64,000 bases of DNA from Agapetus fuscipes. Taxonomy: Eukaryota; Arthropoda; Insecta; Trichoptera; Glossosomatidae. The stretch spans positions 1,721,852 to 1,785,851 of the forward strand of contig OX637350.1 in the NCBI GenBank assembly GCA_951799405.1, read 5' to 3'. Of the stretch, positions 29,419 to 40,704 are shown one piece after another. The translations under genes were made by a program, and so were the position numbers. Numbering within the stretch: the first letter of the stretch is position 1; every line of letters begins with the position of its first letter. The notes below the pieces were generated by a model. That model was given only the letters and a program-made list of their open reading frames with translations. It was not told where the DNA came from and did not search any database.

Positions 29419-29655
29419 TTCCTTGATTTGTCTGACCAACCATACTGCAAAAAATGGTTCACCCTCCCAATGTCCGTTTCAGGGAAGGCCGGCAAAAGTT
29501 GCAGGGATTATGCTCATTCGAGGGCTTGGATTTTAATTTTTAAGTATACATGCAGCATTCGAAAGCGCGAACTTATACATGTCTGCTTGAATGTGGACAT
29601 GCATTTAATGTGCATTTTAAATATTACTATATCTTTGCAATTAATTATAGATTAT
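29419..29655 (+). repeat. Family A copy, plus
   Basis: TTCCTTGATTTGTCTGACC, CCATACTGCAAAAAATGG, AAAGTTGCAGGGATTATG-like core, and GCGCGAACTTATACATGTC. Confidence 0.75.
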
Positions 29656-29709
29656 TGATTAGAGGCTTCAATAAATTTCATTTCTAAAATTATTAATTCA
29701 TAATTCATT

Positions 29710-29800
29710 CAATCTACAATAAACGTAGCTGAAATATAGACATTTACGGGTTATATTTAATGCACGCTCACAGACAGACACGTACAAGTTTGCACTAAAA
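29710..29800 (-). repeat. Family A 3' fragment, minus
   Basis: ATTTACGGGTTATATTTAATGC and CACAGACAGACACGTACAAG. Confidence 0.6.
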
Positions 29801-30324
29801 TAAAATAATTTACCGATTTCTCTGATTACACTTTTTTTTTACAATTCAATTTTTTAGTACACATTTTAAAAACCCAGAACACGTCGTTTAACCTAAAGCA
29901 ATAAATCTTGGAGAGTCAGGCAGGCATCGCAATTCGCGTGCCAAATTTCCAACTCTAGAATGCACTGCCGAATAAACTTTTTACAAAATTCCCTTATCAA
30001 CCCAGTCGTGTATTTTTATTTTTGTTGCGTGTTTTTATCGCAAATCTCATGTCAGATTTTTTAAAACGCGATCCTTATGTAAACCCTTTATCTGCCTGAA
30101 TAGAAAATATTTTTTCTTTACCTGGGCATCTTGCTGTGAATAGATAAAAGGGAGTTCAATGGAAAATGAATACAAAATTCGATAACTGAAATAAGCTGAA
30201 GCATGTTTTTTGTAAAAATATTTTTTTTGTATATTTTTTGTTCTTTACCTTATTTAGTTAGCTAATGAACTTACTGTTAGTATGAGACTGTAAAAATGTT
30301 TCACTTTCTCAATTTCACCCTTCT
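29801..30324. other. No gene seen
   Basis: AT-rich; no element recognised. Confidence 0.5.
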
Positions 30325-30583
30325 ATAATCTATAATCTATCTATAATCTAAGTTGCAAGGATATATTCATTTAAAGCTCTCAGATGTATGCCCACAAACC
30401 AACAAGTGTAGTTCGCGCTTACAAATGCTGAATGTGTACTTACAAAAAAAATCCAAACCTCAAATGAACATAAGCCCCACAACTTTTGCCGACCTTCACT
30501 GAAACAGGGGTGACATTAGCAAAGTGAACCATTTTTTACAGTATGGGTGGTCAGCCTCATACCAACCTATAAGTCAAGGAATA
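30325..30583 (-). repeat. Family A copy, minus (young subfamily)
   Basis: Same variant as 23,035-23,296, with few differences over about 235 bp. Confidence 0.85.
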
Positions 30584-30711
30584 TGAATAAGAAATTACAT
30601 TTAAATATAAAAAAGAACAAAACCTTACAAAGAAATCTATACAAAAAAAGTCAAAAATTTCCTATGCAAAAAATGTAGCAAATGAATACACCAACATTAG
30701 AAATCAACATT

Positions 30712-30787
30712 GCAGATTAGCCGCCACTTCTTCCTGTCCTTGCATACTTCTTTCATTTCATCCAGAGTCATAACCTTTTTCATACCC
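30712..30787 (-). mobile_element. LINE-F tail fragment, minus
   Basis: TTAGCCGCCACTTCTTCCTG, TGCATACTTCTTTCATTTC, GAGTCATAACCTTTTTCATAC. Confidence 0.55.
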
Positions 30788-30935
30788 TTGATTCGGCAAA
30801 AGTGGCAGGATCTCGTTTATTTGAGATTTCGGTTATAATTTTGTAAGTACACATGCAGCATGTGAAAGTGTAAAGTTACGAGGGTCTGCTTGTGGGCATG
30901 CATTGAATATAAATTTTAAATGTTTATACACCATT
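30788..30935 (+). repeat. Family A 3' fragment, plus
   Basis: TTGATTCGGCAAAAGTGGC, CACATGCAGCATGTGAAAG, GTGGGCATGCATTGAATAT. Confidence 0.65.
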
Positions 30936-31379
30936 GTCACTAAAATTATAAATTGACGTAAAAATACATAGGTACACTGAGATTTCTTTCACATAGTAAT
31001 GGGCAAGATCCTTAACGAATAATGTTGTCTCTGGAATAGAAAGTTCAATGTTTAAAAACTGAAAATATTTCGTCTCTGGCAGTGCACAGGTTGAAAATGA
31101 CCTCTCATCATAGAGTTTAATAAAAATAATTATTACCATCTACTTATTAATCTAGCAAAGTAATCGTGCCTGTATTATGTAAATTCTTTGCTATCATGAT
31201 GATCTACAAAATGCCCCTGATTCCATAACTTGGTGAAGGGCATTCGTCACATAACATTAAGGTAGGTAAGTCAGCGAATACATAGATCTGTGTCGTGATT
31301 TTTAAATATTTTATAATCAGATACATTACATGTACGTAGATAAAGTAGGCACACGAGCGCTGTTTTTGTTTGAATCACG
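30936..31379. other. No gene seen
   Basis: AT-rich, with a small SINE-2 tail relic (GAGCGCTGTTTTTGTTTG at about 31,356). Confidence 0.45.
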
Positions 31380-31740
31380 CATCCCTTGACTTAGAGGTTG
31401 GTATGAGGCTGACCCATAATCTATAATCTAAGCTGCAAAGATATGTTAACATTTAAGGCTCATATTAATGCATGCCCACAGACAAGCACATTTAAGGTTC
31501 GCGCCTACACATTCATGTGCATACAAATAAACAAAACCTCACATGAATATAAATCTTGCAACTCCTGCCGCCTTTCCCTGAAATCGGGGTGGCATTGGCA
31601 AAAGTGAACCAATTTTTACAACACGGGGGGTCAGCCTCATACCAACGTATCAGTCAAGGAGCTGTAAATGCTGTACAAAATAGTTCACTTTTCCATTGTC
31701 ACTCCTGTTTCAGGAAAGGTCAGTACAGTTGTATTTTCTC
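31380..31740 (-). repeat. Family A copy, minus, flanked by plus fragments
   Basis: A plus-strand start (CCCTTGACTTAGAGGTTGG, 31,382) is cut after GCTGACCC. A nearly full minus copy then runs 31,413-31,660 (AATCTAAGCTGCAAAG to CAACGTATCAGTCAAGG). Another plus piece follows (AATAGTTCACTTTTCC, 31,680-31,735). Confidence 0.75.
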
Positions 31741-31759
31741 ACCATATCGTCCCCGCACC

Positions 31760-31984
31760 ACTTTTTTGGCTCATCCACCATTTTATTCAATCTTTTAGTG
31801 AAATTGTCTTAAGAATTACATTCTTTACAATCTGAGCTGAGAAAAAAACGTAGGTAAAACACGATGGTCTGAGAGTTGTTTTAAATATTTTTATATCAAT
31901 TTCCAATTTACATAAGACACAGTGGTCCAGTACACATAAAAACATTGCTCATGTGAAATTACCTCCGATGGATAAAATATGATG
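31760..31984 (+). repeat. Family D copy, plus
   Basis: TTGGCTCATCCACCATTTT, TGAAATTGTCTTAAGAATTAC, AAGACACAGTGGTCCAGTAC, CATTGCTCATGTGAAATTAC. Confidence 0.65.
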
Positions 31985-32100
31985 GATGGATAAATAAAAG
32001 AAGAGCCTGTATGAAAAAGGTTATGACTCTGGAGGAAATGAAAGAAGTATGTAAGGACAGAAATAAATGGCGATTGATCTGTAATGTTGGCGGCTAGGGT
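31985..32100 (+). mobile_element. LINE-F tail, plus
   Basis: AAGAGCCTGTATGAAAAAGG, GAAGTATGTAAGGACAG, GTTGGCGGCTAGGG. Confidence 0.55.
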
Positions 32101-32191
32101 TTGTTAAATTGGAACTTGTTTACTGTTTTAGTTTTTATGTCCATACTTGTTATTAATTATTGATTTTTAAAAATGAAATTTGCCGTGTATG

Positions 32192-32450
32192 TTCCTTGAC
32201 TTATAGGTTGGTATGCGGCTGACCACCCATGCTGTAAAAATGGTTCACTTTGCCAATGTCACCCCTGTTTCAGGGAAGGACGGCAAGAGTTGCAGGGTGT
32301 ATGCCCATTTGAGATTTGGTTTTTATGTTGTAGGTTCACATAAGGCATGTGCAAGCGCGAACTTGTACGAGTCTGGTTGTGGGAATGCATGTAATGTGAA
32401 TCTCAAATGATACATATCTTTGCAACTTAGATTAGATTAGATTAGATGGA
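32192..32450 (+). repeat. Family A copy, plus, full length
   Basis: TTCCTTGACTTATAGGTTGG to TTTGCAACTTAGATTAG with a (GATTA) tail of three units. Its 65-codon frame matches that of the 24.9-kb copy. Confidence 0.9.
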
Positions 32451-32465
32451 CATTAGACAAATAAG

Positions 32466-32605
32466 CATTAAGGTCCGGTATTTTCAATGTTAGCTTATGT
32501 GACTTTAACTGTTAAAAAAAACTACCCACACGATAAACATAAGTGCGTCCTTTTCGTTCAATATAAAGTCGCTACACTAACGTTGAAAATACCGGGCCTT
32601 AGGAA
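32466..32605. mobile_element. MITE with GGTCCGGTATTTTCAA ends
   Basis: AAGGTCCGGTATTTTCAATG at left, complementary to CGTTGAAAATACCGGGCCTT at right. About 140 bp. A second, decayed copy is at 59,215. Confidence 0.7.
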
Positions 32606-33087
32606 ATGATTAGTCAAATCCGAGCGCAAATAATTAAAAATAGATACAATAATGACCTATTTCACAATCATATTGCAGGCATATTTCCACACTTCAGTGA
32701 GTAGAGTTTCAGCTAATTACCATAGTAATCGTTTTCCATGATCTGTCATGTCACTTTATCGGGTCACTAGTTCAGTCGTTCGCAATGACAGCACACCCCT
32801 ATAGTCGATCAAACACATGTCACATAATGAGAGCAATTATAAATAGATCATTGCAAGGCTTTATCCCGAGTATTAAAACTAAAAACATTCCGTAAGCTCC
32901 CCTCGAACGCGTAAATAGATGAAAACTAAGTCCCACGCTAGTTATGCTGTTGTATCTTCCATATATTTTTCTATTCATGCGATCGATGTGAGTTTAAACA
33001 ATGGTTTCTCAGTAAATACTATAATCGAACATGTAATATCCAACAGAAACGTCCATTCATGCATGTCATTTTTGCAATTAATTTGAT
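32606..33087. other. No gene seen
   Basis: AT-rich sequence with no recognised element. Confidence 0.5.
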
Positions 33088-33312
33088 CTGGTGAATAGCT
33101 TAGTAGTTACAACGCTCGCGTTTCATGTCAGGGGACAAGGGTTTCGATCCCACAAAGGGTGTCGTAAATGATTTTCCGTTTCGGTGTTTAATATGTTGGC
33201 AATGTTTACTCAGCCTTCACAAGAGGTCAGAACTAGCCCCGTTTGGGAGCTAGGAAATCCCAACATCAAGTGAAATGTTTTACCTCTGAAAATAATTTGA
33301 TTCCACGAGCGA
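33088..33312 (+). mobile_element. SINE-1 diverged copy, plus
   Basis: GATCTGGTGAATAGCTTAG, AGGGTTTCGATCCCAC, CCGTTTCGGTGTTTAAT, TTTACTCAGCCTTCACAAG. Confidence 0.65.
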
Positions 33313-33414
33313 TTTCATACGAAAATCAAATTAAGTAAATATTAAAAAGAAAAGCTTTTTCAGTTAATTTTTCTGTTAAAGATAACATGATTCAATGATA
33401 GATGTGTTAAAGTT

Positions 33415-33815
33415 ATATTAGCGTTACGAATGTGTGATTGTGTCTATGTTTTTTTAACTTGCGTGTTGTGTCTCCAGTTGTAGGTGTTTAAATAATTATA
33501 CTTGAATTCCTCAAAAAAAAAAAAAAAATTTTAAACTATAATTATACTTGTATTTGTTCGATGGTGTGGGCATTCGCTCGAATATTCTAAATAAAAATAT
33601 TCTAGCGTGGTTTGACGTGTGCCAGAATAACCCTTAGACGCCTATAAATACAGATCGAGATGCTTTGAAGAGAGACTTGTATCATAGCCGTCGAGCTGAA
33701 CAGTTAAAAAGCCACTCTGTAATCGAACTAAATGAGGGCGGAATCTTAAAATATATTTTTTTAAATAAATTAACCGCAGTTTTTATGAATTTGAACCCGT
33801 AATTCGTAAAATTAT
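33415..33815 (+). mobile_element. LTR-like copy with a small insertion
   Basis: GTTACGAATGTGTGATTG at left, CGCCTATAAATACAG as a TATA-type motif, and AACCGCAGTTTTTATG near the 3' end. A small insertion (about 33,505-33,540, AATTCCTCAAAA... to ...TTTTAAACTAT) is flanked by AATTATACTTG on both sides; its sequence matches the hairpin arms at 12.0 kb. Confidence 0.55.
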
Positions 33816-34134
33816 TATATATTTCTAAAATAAACTCCTTATATGAGAGTACATGCAGGAATGACACGTTTAAATGGTAAATGGTACAGTGGACATAATA
33901 CATTATCAGACTACCTACCAAAAGGTATGCGGGTCGACACCAAATAGATCCTATTGTATTTTACAAAATGATTACTTAATTCAGTAGACTAGAAAGTGGA
34001 TAACAAATACATATTGTTGATATCAAAGGACTCGGTGCCCTTCTAAACAATGCGTGTACTTGGACGTGATCGGAATTTTAATAGTTAAACCTTTAAACAA
34101 TGTTAAAACTAGTAAGAAACATTTCATCGCATTA
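33816..34134. other. No gene seen
   Basis: AT-rich sequence with no recognised element. Confidence 0.5.
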
Positions 34135-34520
34135 TAAAATGAATGATCGATCCAAAAAGTCTTTTTCTTCTTCCTCAGTCCACTCCTGGACGTAGGTCCC
34201 CTCCAATCCTCTCCATATTTGTCTATCGGCTGCTGTGTTCAGCCATCCTCTGCCTGCAGTTCTCTTGATGTTGTCCAGCCACCTCATTTGAGGTCTCCTT
34301 GCTCTTCGCTTGGACATCCTGGGTCACCAGTGGACGATCATTTTCGGCCACCTGTCATGGTCCTGCCTTGCGACGTGACCAGCCCAGCGCCACTTTAACC
34401 AGGCCGCTCGCTGTATGACATCAGTGACACCAGTTTGTCAACGGATCTCCTGGATTGGAACCCTGTCCCTGAGGCTGATTCCCAGCATCCTCTTTTCAAT
34501 GAATCTTTGACACGTCAGCG
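34135..34520 (-). mobile_element. RTE-like LINE C-terminal fragment
   Basis: The minus strand encodes GISLRDRVP, then WAGHVARQDHDRWPK, then RRARRPQMRWLDNIKRTAG, then WLNTAADRQIWRGLEGTYV. These are typical last blocks of RTE-type polyproteins. At least two in-frame stops. Confidence 0.75.
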
Positions 34521-35394
34521 AATGAAGTTTTTGGAGCCGTTTTTCTATGTATCACTGATCGACAGATTTTAATTCTGAATCTGTAATTGTTACTCTGTCA
34601 CAAGTCGGGTCGGTTTTCTCCTTGTCGATCGCCTTTTGTTTTTCTATTCCATATTCGAAATCTCCCCATATTCTTTATTTTCCCTACAGACCTATTAAAT
34701 CATTTCGTCACAATATGTACAAAGATCTTCATTTAAAAGAATTCCGATTCGGAAAAAGGCATTGAATATGGCTTCATTGTATAAGAAACAGATTTCTCAC
34801 ATCAAATGCTTCATTTTATTTTACAGTTAGTTCAATAACGCATGTAAGCATTTCAAAAACATCGTTCAGAAAGATCGAGAAAAAGTGATAAACTTTCAAT
34901 GATGCGTCCAGAGATCTCATAAATATCAGCAAGCCATCAAAACATAACAGTCTTTGCTGGGAAATAAACTTTATAGAATTTATTTTACAAGAGCGGTAAA
35001 GTCGAGGGTCTGCACGCTGAGACACTGTGTGTGCCTGAAGTAGTTCACAATCCCCATATAAGACGACTAGGGTCATTTAACGAGGTACGGTTGAAGTGAT
35101 GTATATCGAAAGTGACATAAAAAATAGCTAAGAAATGTATTGAAGGAAGTATTGTTGTATACGAGTATCTGTATTATACCTCAAAGAACGGAAAATTCAA
35201 AAAGTATTTGGAGGGATTTTGGATTTTTTTTCAAATATAGTTTTTTCTGTGTATTATTGTTAATTTTTCCATGTATGTTTTTTTTTTCTCACATGTATTT
35301 TTCTTTCCCTGTATTTGTTCTTCTTTTTTTAAACTCATTTTTCTTGTACATATGCATACTATATTGTTTATTATTAATGAATTATTAAATAATA
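34521..35394. other. No gene seen
   Basis: AT-rich, with a T-rich tract at 35,215-35,350. Frames of 80-90 codons reflect low complexity. Confidence 0.5.
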
Positions 35395-35560
35395 ATTACC
35401 CAATAACATCTGTTGAACCAGGGTCAAAGTTAAAGTCAAGTGACCCAAGTGGGGATCGAACCAACGTTGTTCCATACGAAACACGCTAGAAAGATCAGCC
35501 CTCTTGGCCCCCGCGGCTATAACCCCGGCTAGGATGGAATAAAGATTTATTATTATGATA
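35395..35560 (-). mobile_element. SINE-3 copy (putative tRNA-derived), minus
   Basis: AATAACATCTGTTGAACCAGG at left, GGGGATCGAACCAACG (reverse complement of a B-box), CCCGCGGCTATAACCCCGGC, then an ATT-rich tail. A second copy is at 43.65 kb. Confidence 0.5.
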
Positions 35561-35574
35561 TAAATGCTCAAACA

Positions 35575-35690
35575 CTCCTCATACCCATCCTGTATGTATG
35601 TGTCACAAGGACCCACAGCACATGGACACATATGCAAGGCAATGTATTTTCTCAAGTGCTGGAAGGCCTTCCCGTTAGGTAAAAGCAACG
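35575..35690 (+). repeat. Repeat H-like diverged copy
   Basis: CCCATCCTGTATGTATGTGTC, ACAAGGACCCACAGC, GGAAGGCCTTCCCGTTAGG, comparable with 23.5 and 61.9 kb. Confidence 0.4.
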
Positions 35691-35913
35691 GCACGAAAAA
35701 ACAAGAACTTCTACGTCAGATGCGTGCCCATGACTCTAAAAGTAAGTGGTTTGATACTGAAGCTAGTAGCATACATCACAGTTTATTTCTGTCCTTCGCA
35801 CGTGAAGGACGTATATCTCAAATAAATCGTAATTACCACGCAAATAATTTCAAAAAGTAATTAATTCATTAAACATAGTCGCTTTAATAATAATAACTCA
35901 TATTGAAATAAAA

Positions 35914-36822
35914 ATGCAGTGCAGTAACTGCAGTGATAAAATTATTGACAATGAGCAAATGTCATGCTCAAAGTGCAAAAAACATTTCCATTTCACTTGT
36001 GTGGGAATGTCCGAGTCAAATTTCCGTAAATTAAACAGGAATAGAAAAACTAACTGGATGTGCATCGTCTGCAACAATGCGGCCAGAGCCTCTTCACCTC
36101 CACCAGCTACTCCGCCAGCGTCACCAACCCCGACGGCTGACACACTCCTCCTCCTCAGGGAGATGAAGGAGCTAAAGGGTGAGATCCGTGAGATGAAGGA
36201 CGCTCTTAATTTTTTCTCGGTGCGCTACGATGAGATGAACGCCACCATTGAACGTCTCTCGGAAAACCTCAAAGCAGCAGACAAAAAAATAGCATCACTG
36301 AGTGACACTGTCCACACTATGGAAATGTCCAGAGTAGCCGACCAAACCTTTTCGAGGCAAAAAAATGTGGAGATCTCTGGACTACCTATGACTCAGGGAG
36401 AGGACCTATACATTTCATTTAAGGCCATAGCCACAAAACTGGGAGTTCCAGATGTGGCTGCTGACATTGATTCCTGTCACAGGATTCGCCGTCGGCATAA
36501 TTCTACAACAACGTCAAATTTGGACCCACCTGTGATCATCAGCTTTACCATGAAAAGGTCAAAGGACGCCCTGATTGCCGCTATTAAAAAACGAAAGGGT
36601 CTCATGACCGAAGAGTTAGGTTTCTCAAAGAATAATCGACTTTATATTAATGACCACTTAACCCCTAATGCCAAAAAACTCCTTGCGATGACAAAGGAAA
36701 AGCAGAGGAATATTGGTTACAAGTACGTTTGGGTGATGAATTCCAAGATTTTTTTGAGAAAGGACGACCAGTCCCCCAAGATTTATGTGAGCTCTGAAGA
36801 TATTCTCCATAAATTAAAATAG
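35914..36822 (+). CDS. LINE ORF1 protein, PHD-type zinc finger plus coiled coil
   Basis: 302 residues. The N-terminal C4HC3 pattern is C3, C6, C18, C21, H26, C29, C50 and C53, with W48 before the last cysteine pair. This is the PHD-like finger seen in ORF1 proteins of some insect CR1/Jockey-group LINEs. A proline/serine linker follows (about 57-75), then a charged heptad-like stretch (about 77-145, LREMKELKGEIREMKDAL...) that suggests a coiled coil. The C-terminal half (about 155-300) contains VEISGLPMTQGED, DIDSCHRIRRR and LYINDHLTPNAKKLL, fitting the nucleic-acid-binding ORF1 domain. The likely role is binding the element's RNA during retrotransposition. The frame is intact. It lies just upstream of ORF2 in the same direction. 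Confidence 0.88.
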   Translation: MQCSNCSDKIIDNEQMSCSKCKKHFHFTCVGMSESNFRKLNRNRKTNWMCIVCNNAARASSPPPATPPASPTPTADTLLLLREMKELKGEIREMKDALNFFSVRYDEMNATIERLSENLKAADKKIASLSDTVHTMEMSRVADQTFSRQKNVEISGLPMTQGEDLYISFKAIATKLGVPDVAADIDSCHRIRRRHNSTTTSNLDPPVIISFTMKRSKDALIAAIKKRKGLMTEELGFSKNNRLYINDHLTPNAKKLLAMTKEKQRNIGYKYVWVMNSKIFLRKDDQSPKIYVSSEDILHKLK

Positions 36823-36866
36823 TCAGCTTAGTTTGTTCATCTTTTTTTATTAACACCACATAAACA

Positions 36867-38108
36867 ATGTCTAATTCTTCACTTCCTTATCGTAACGTGT
36901 TATCAAATCCCGAAGATTTAAAAAAAGAAAATTGTTCTAACAAAGGTCTTTCAATTTATTATCAAAATGTGCGGGGTTTAAGAACTAAAATTAATGAGAT
37001 CTACTCCAACATACTTCTTCACGAGTATGATATAATATGTCTTACCGAGACTTGGCTAACTCCTGAGCACTGCGATGCAGAAATTTTTGACAACCGATAC
37101 ACTGTATTTAGGAGAGACCGGAGTTATGATATTACCGGTCATAGGCTTGGTGGGGGAGTAGCCATAGCAGTAAAAAATAACTTTAAATGTCACCTTTACA
37201 ACTTATTAGGCAACTTGTCGCACGAAAGCATTTCTATTGAACTTGTTACCCCGAATTCTATTAATAAAATATATTTAATCTGCTCATACTATCCCAAAGG
37301 TGCTACGGATTTCCATCTTATTTCTACCCTTTTTGACCATGTGAGTGATAAAATGCTTACACAGCCAGATGATATCTTTATCGTCTTGGGAGATTTCAAT
37401 CTACCCAACTTAACTTGGACACAATCATCGATGGGAAACCATCTGCGTCCCGTTAATATCAATAACCAAAATTGTAACATATCACTCGCAGTCAATAACT
37501 TTATCTCTCTTAATGATATTCATCAATACAACTCTTTTAGTAACACCAGCGATCATATCTTGGACCTGGCTTTCCTTAATACTCCCTGTTTAGTCACCCA
37601 CTCTGACTACCCCTTGGTCAAGGTAGACCCTCACCATGTTCCCTTAAATATTTTTGTATATCAGTCTTCTGTAACAGTTTTTCAGTCTGCACCTCGCAAG
37701 ATATCGCTTTTTCACAAAGTAGATTATGACAAAATTCGTAGTGAACTCTCAAAAATAAATTGGTTTAAAGAACTTGATCATCGCACTGCTGAATCGGCTA
37801 CTTTGCATTTCCATCATCTTCTTAACACAATTATACATGAACAAGTACCTTCTTTTACATTAAATAATCAGTCGAGATATAATTTCCCACCCTGGTACTC
37901 CATGTCATTAAAGAAGATTATCCGTGAAAAATTGAAGTACCACAAACTTTGGAAAATCAATAAAAACCCATTAGATTATCTGACATTCAAAACTTTGAGA
38001 AAACGCCAAAAGGCAATCGAAATTCAATGTCGAAAGCGTTTTATAAAAAATACGGAAGACCACATCAAAACTGACCCATGTAATTTTTGGAGTTATGTCA
38101 AATCATAA
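36867..38108 (+). CDS. LINE ORF2, endonuclease half (ends at a premature stop)
   Basis: 413 codons. The N-terminal apurinic-type endonuclease domain shows YYQNVRGLRTKI, CLTETWL, LGGGVAIAV, VLGDFNLP and, near residue 250, DPHHVPL. These correspond to the N, E, D/N and H catalytic blocks of APE-type LINE endonucleases, which nick the target for target-primed reverse transcription. The frame stops at TAA (38,106-38,108). The next nine codons and the whole reverse-transcriptase half continue in the same frame, so one substitution has split a polyprotein of about 1,000 residues. Codon use does not change across the break. Confidence 0.88.
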   Translation: MSNSSLPYRNVLSNPEDLKKENCSNKGLSIYYQNVRGLRTKINEIYSNILLHEYDIICLTETWLTPEHCDAEIFDNRYTVFRRDRSYDITGHRLGGGVAIAVKNNFKCHLYNLLGNLSHESISIELVTPNSINKIYLICSYYPKGATDFHLISTLFDHVSDKMLTQPDDIFIVLGDFNLPNLTWTQSSMGNHLRPVNINNQNCNISLAVNNFISLNDIHQYNSFSNTSDHILDLAFLNTPCLVTHSDYPLVKVDPHHVPLNIFVYQSSVTVFQSAPRKISLFHKVDYDKIRSELSKINWFKELDHRTAESATLHFHHLLNTIIHEQVPSFTLNNQSRYNFPPWYSMSLKKIIREKLKYHKLWKINKNPLDYLTFKTLRKRQKAIEIQCRKRFIKNTEDHIKTDPCNFWSYVKS

Positions 38109-39869
38109 AGGGGCGCATCGGAAATTCCTAATGAAATGACCCTGGACGATCAAAAGTTTTCTAATGGTCTCGATATTTGTAATGCATTTGTCGATTACTT
38201 TAATTCCATTTATGAAGCCCCTGTTCCTGATAACCATCTACCTAAACACAATGGAATCGATGGTGTCTGCGACATTGCCACTATTTTTGTAAGTGTAAAT
38301 GATGTCCGCAAACATCTTCTGGCAATAGATGGTCGTAAAAGTGCGGGAGCAGATAAAATACATCCATTATTTGCACTAAAGTGTTCAGAGCAATTGGCTT
38401 ACCCACTCACCCTTATCTTTAAAAAATCCATTATTGAAGGTGTTTTCCCCAGCCTGTGGAAGACAGCAATCGTTTCTCCAATACACAAATCTAACAGCAA
38501 AACTGACATCACCAATTATCGACCCATCTCTAAACTCTCAGTCTTTAGTAAAATCTTTGAAAAGATTGTGTATCATCAAATATTTTCTGCAGCTCGTCCT
38601 CATATTATTTCCCAACAACATGGTTTCATAAACAAAAAATCCACTGAGTCCAATCTATTAGAATTTACCGACCAAATTTTTGAAGCATTCAAAAATAAAA
38701 ATCAAGTTGATGTAATCTACACCGATCTTTCTAAAGCATTCGACAAGATTGATCATAACACTCTCTTGAGGAAACTTGCTAATTTTGGAATTCATGGTGA
38801 TCTACTCAGATGGACATCTTCTTACCTAAGTAACAGAAGCCAAGCAGTAGCTACTAAAGGTTTCATATCTAATTTTCTTCCCATATCTTCCGGAGTCCCT
38901 CAAGGCTCACATCTCGGTCCTTTGTTTTTTGTAATATTCATTAATGATATTATCGATTACGCTCCAGATTGCAACTTACTTATTTATGCTGACGATGCAA
39001 AAATCTTTAAAAGAATAACCTCACAATTGGATTGCAACTTGCTTCAACAAAGTTTGAACAAAATTGAAAAATTCTTTTTATCAAACCATCTTAGCCTTAA
39101 TATTGACAAATGTAAGGTCATGACATTCAGCAGAAAAACAAATAACATATTTTTCAATTATAAATTTGGCAATATGCCCCTTCACCGTACGAATCTAATT
39201 AAAGATTTAGGAGTGCTGCTTGACAGTAAACTGGAATTTCGTGAACATATTCAACATGCTGTTAATAAATCTTTTAGTTTACTTGGTTTCATTCTGCGAC
39301 TAAGTAACGAATTTAAATCAACAGAAACCATCAAAATGATTTTCAATTCATTAATTAGGTCACGATTAGAATACGCGTCTTTTATCTGGAATCCTCATTA
39401 CAAAAATCAAATTAATTTGATTGAAAGTGTCCAAAGAAAACTTATTAGGTATCTTAATTATAAAAATTATAGACGCTCTTATTTTTCTCATTACTATCTC
39501 TCATCTTGTTCTTTTTTTTCTATTCAAACTTTGGAATCTCGTAGAACCTACAGGGATGCACTTTATATTTACAAAGTACTAAACAATCAAATTGACTCAC
39601 CATACATCCTCAGTAAAATGTTTATCAATACACCAATCATTAACACAAGACATCCTTCTCTATTCCATACTAATATACATTCAACAAACTATCTTCAAAA
39701 TACCTACATCACCCGCACCTGCTCTTTATTAAATACTTTACACTCTTTTGACTTTTTCCACAACTTTAATGTAATCGCCTTTAAAAAAATGTTTTTCTCT
39801 GTTCCGCCTATGGCTACTGTCACTTCGCTCGATGCTCAAAGTTTAAAGTCCATCAGTCCTGCTACTTAA
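38109..39869 (+). pseudogene. LINE ORF2, reverse-transcriptase half (downstream of the stop)
   Basis: Same frame as 36,867-38,108. Counting from the ATG at 38,136 (577 codons), it contains KSAGADKIHP, a WKTAIVSPIHKS block, NYRPISKLSVFSKIFEKIV, motif A VIYTDLSKAFDKIDH, motif B SGVPQGSHLGPL and motif C YADD (residues 284-287). The thumb follows, with DLGVLLDSKLEF and SRLEYASFIWNPHY. All catalytic aspartates are present. The internal ATG could in theory start a separate protein, but linkage to the endonuclease would be lost; I regard the element as disabled by a single mutation. Confidence 0.85.
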
Positions 39870-40173
39870 AATTCTTTATACTTATATTAACTATTGATTT
39901 GCATTATTTGTTTTATTTTTTTACTAAATATTTCTCGAATTTGTACCTACTTGTATTATACATCTTTTTACTTATATTAATTGTTGTTTTGCATTGTTTT
40001 TTTTTTTCTTAAATATTTTTTGTATTTGTAATATGTTTGTAATTACTTATTAATATTAATTTCGAATATTTCATATTTTGGTTTTTTTCTGTTATCACAT
40101 TTGTATTTATAATATTATAACTTAATGTATCAAAACTGTTTTGAAATAAAATTTATTAAAAAAAAAAAAAAAA
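39870..40173 (+). other. LINE 3' UTR and poly-A tail
   Basis: T-rich UTR with repeated CTTATATTAA and GTTTTGCATT blocks, AATAAA at 40,145-40,150 and about 15 terminal A residues. Confidence 0.7.
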
Positions 40174-40704
40174 TACCTCGGGTTGCACTCCTTGTGGGTT
40201 TGTTGCTAGATCCCGGGTAGCGTAAAGAATATAATAAATAAATAAATAATAGAAAAAAACTAAGGACAGGATTACTGAGAATCCGCTGCGGATACAGCTT
40301 GGCAAAAGTAAGCACAGAATCGCTCAAAGGCGTACAAAAAAAAGAATCGATAATCTGGATGTGGATGCAGAGGTGTTTTTCAAGGTTAATTTTGATATAC
40401 GCCACTTTAACAGACGCACCTTATACGACCAAGCCAAATTGCTTGTGAATTGTAAAAGCTGAGAGAAACAAAGGGGATTTATAGCGCCATGCATCACTCC
40501 CGTACCGATGGAAAACTGTTTAAAATGTGAAAAATGTTGCTGAGATGCATCCACCTGTTTACGGGGGCACTCGCGTGGAAGGACTTGCTTACAGTCCAAT
40601 GACGCTGCAGATTAAAACACATTTTATGAGCGGGAACGTAAGCATTTTTCATTTTTGTTCCGTTTAATTTTAATTCCTTTTTATTTTGTTTTGTTTAATT
40701 TTAA
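40174..40704. other. No gene seen
   Basis: Flank of the LINE. AAATAAATAAATAA at about 40,232. A palindromic-looking CCCGGG at 40,213 is not part of a recognised element. Confidence 0.45.

Larger units (their letters stand above)
35850..40173 (+). mobile_element. Near-complete LINE (CR1/Jockey superfamily) with poly-A tail
   Basis: Contains ORF1 (35,914-36,822), a 44-base gap, ORF2 (36,867-39,869), a T-rich 3' UTR, AATAAA (40,145) and a poly-A run to 40,173. The 5' boundary is not determined; 35,850 is nominal. The long open frames and poly-A tail indicate recent insertion. No target duplication was found with confidence. Confidence 0.85.
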
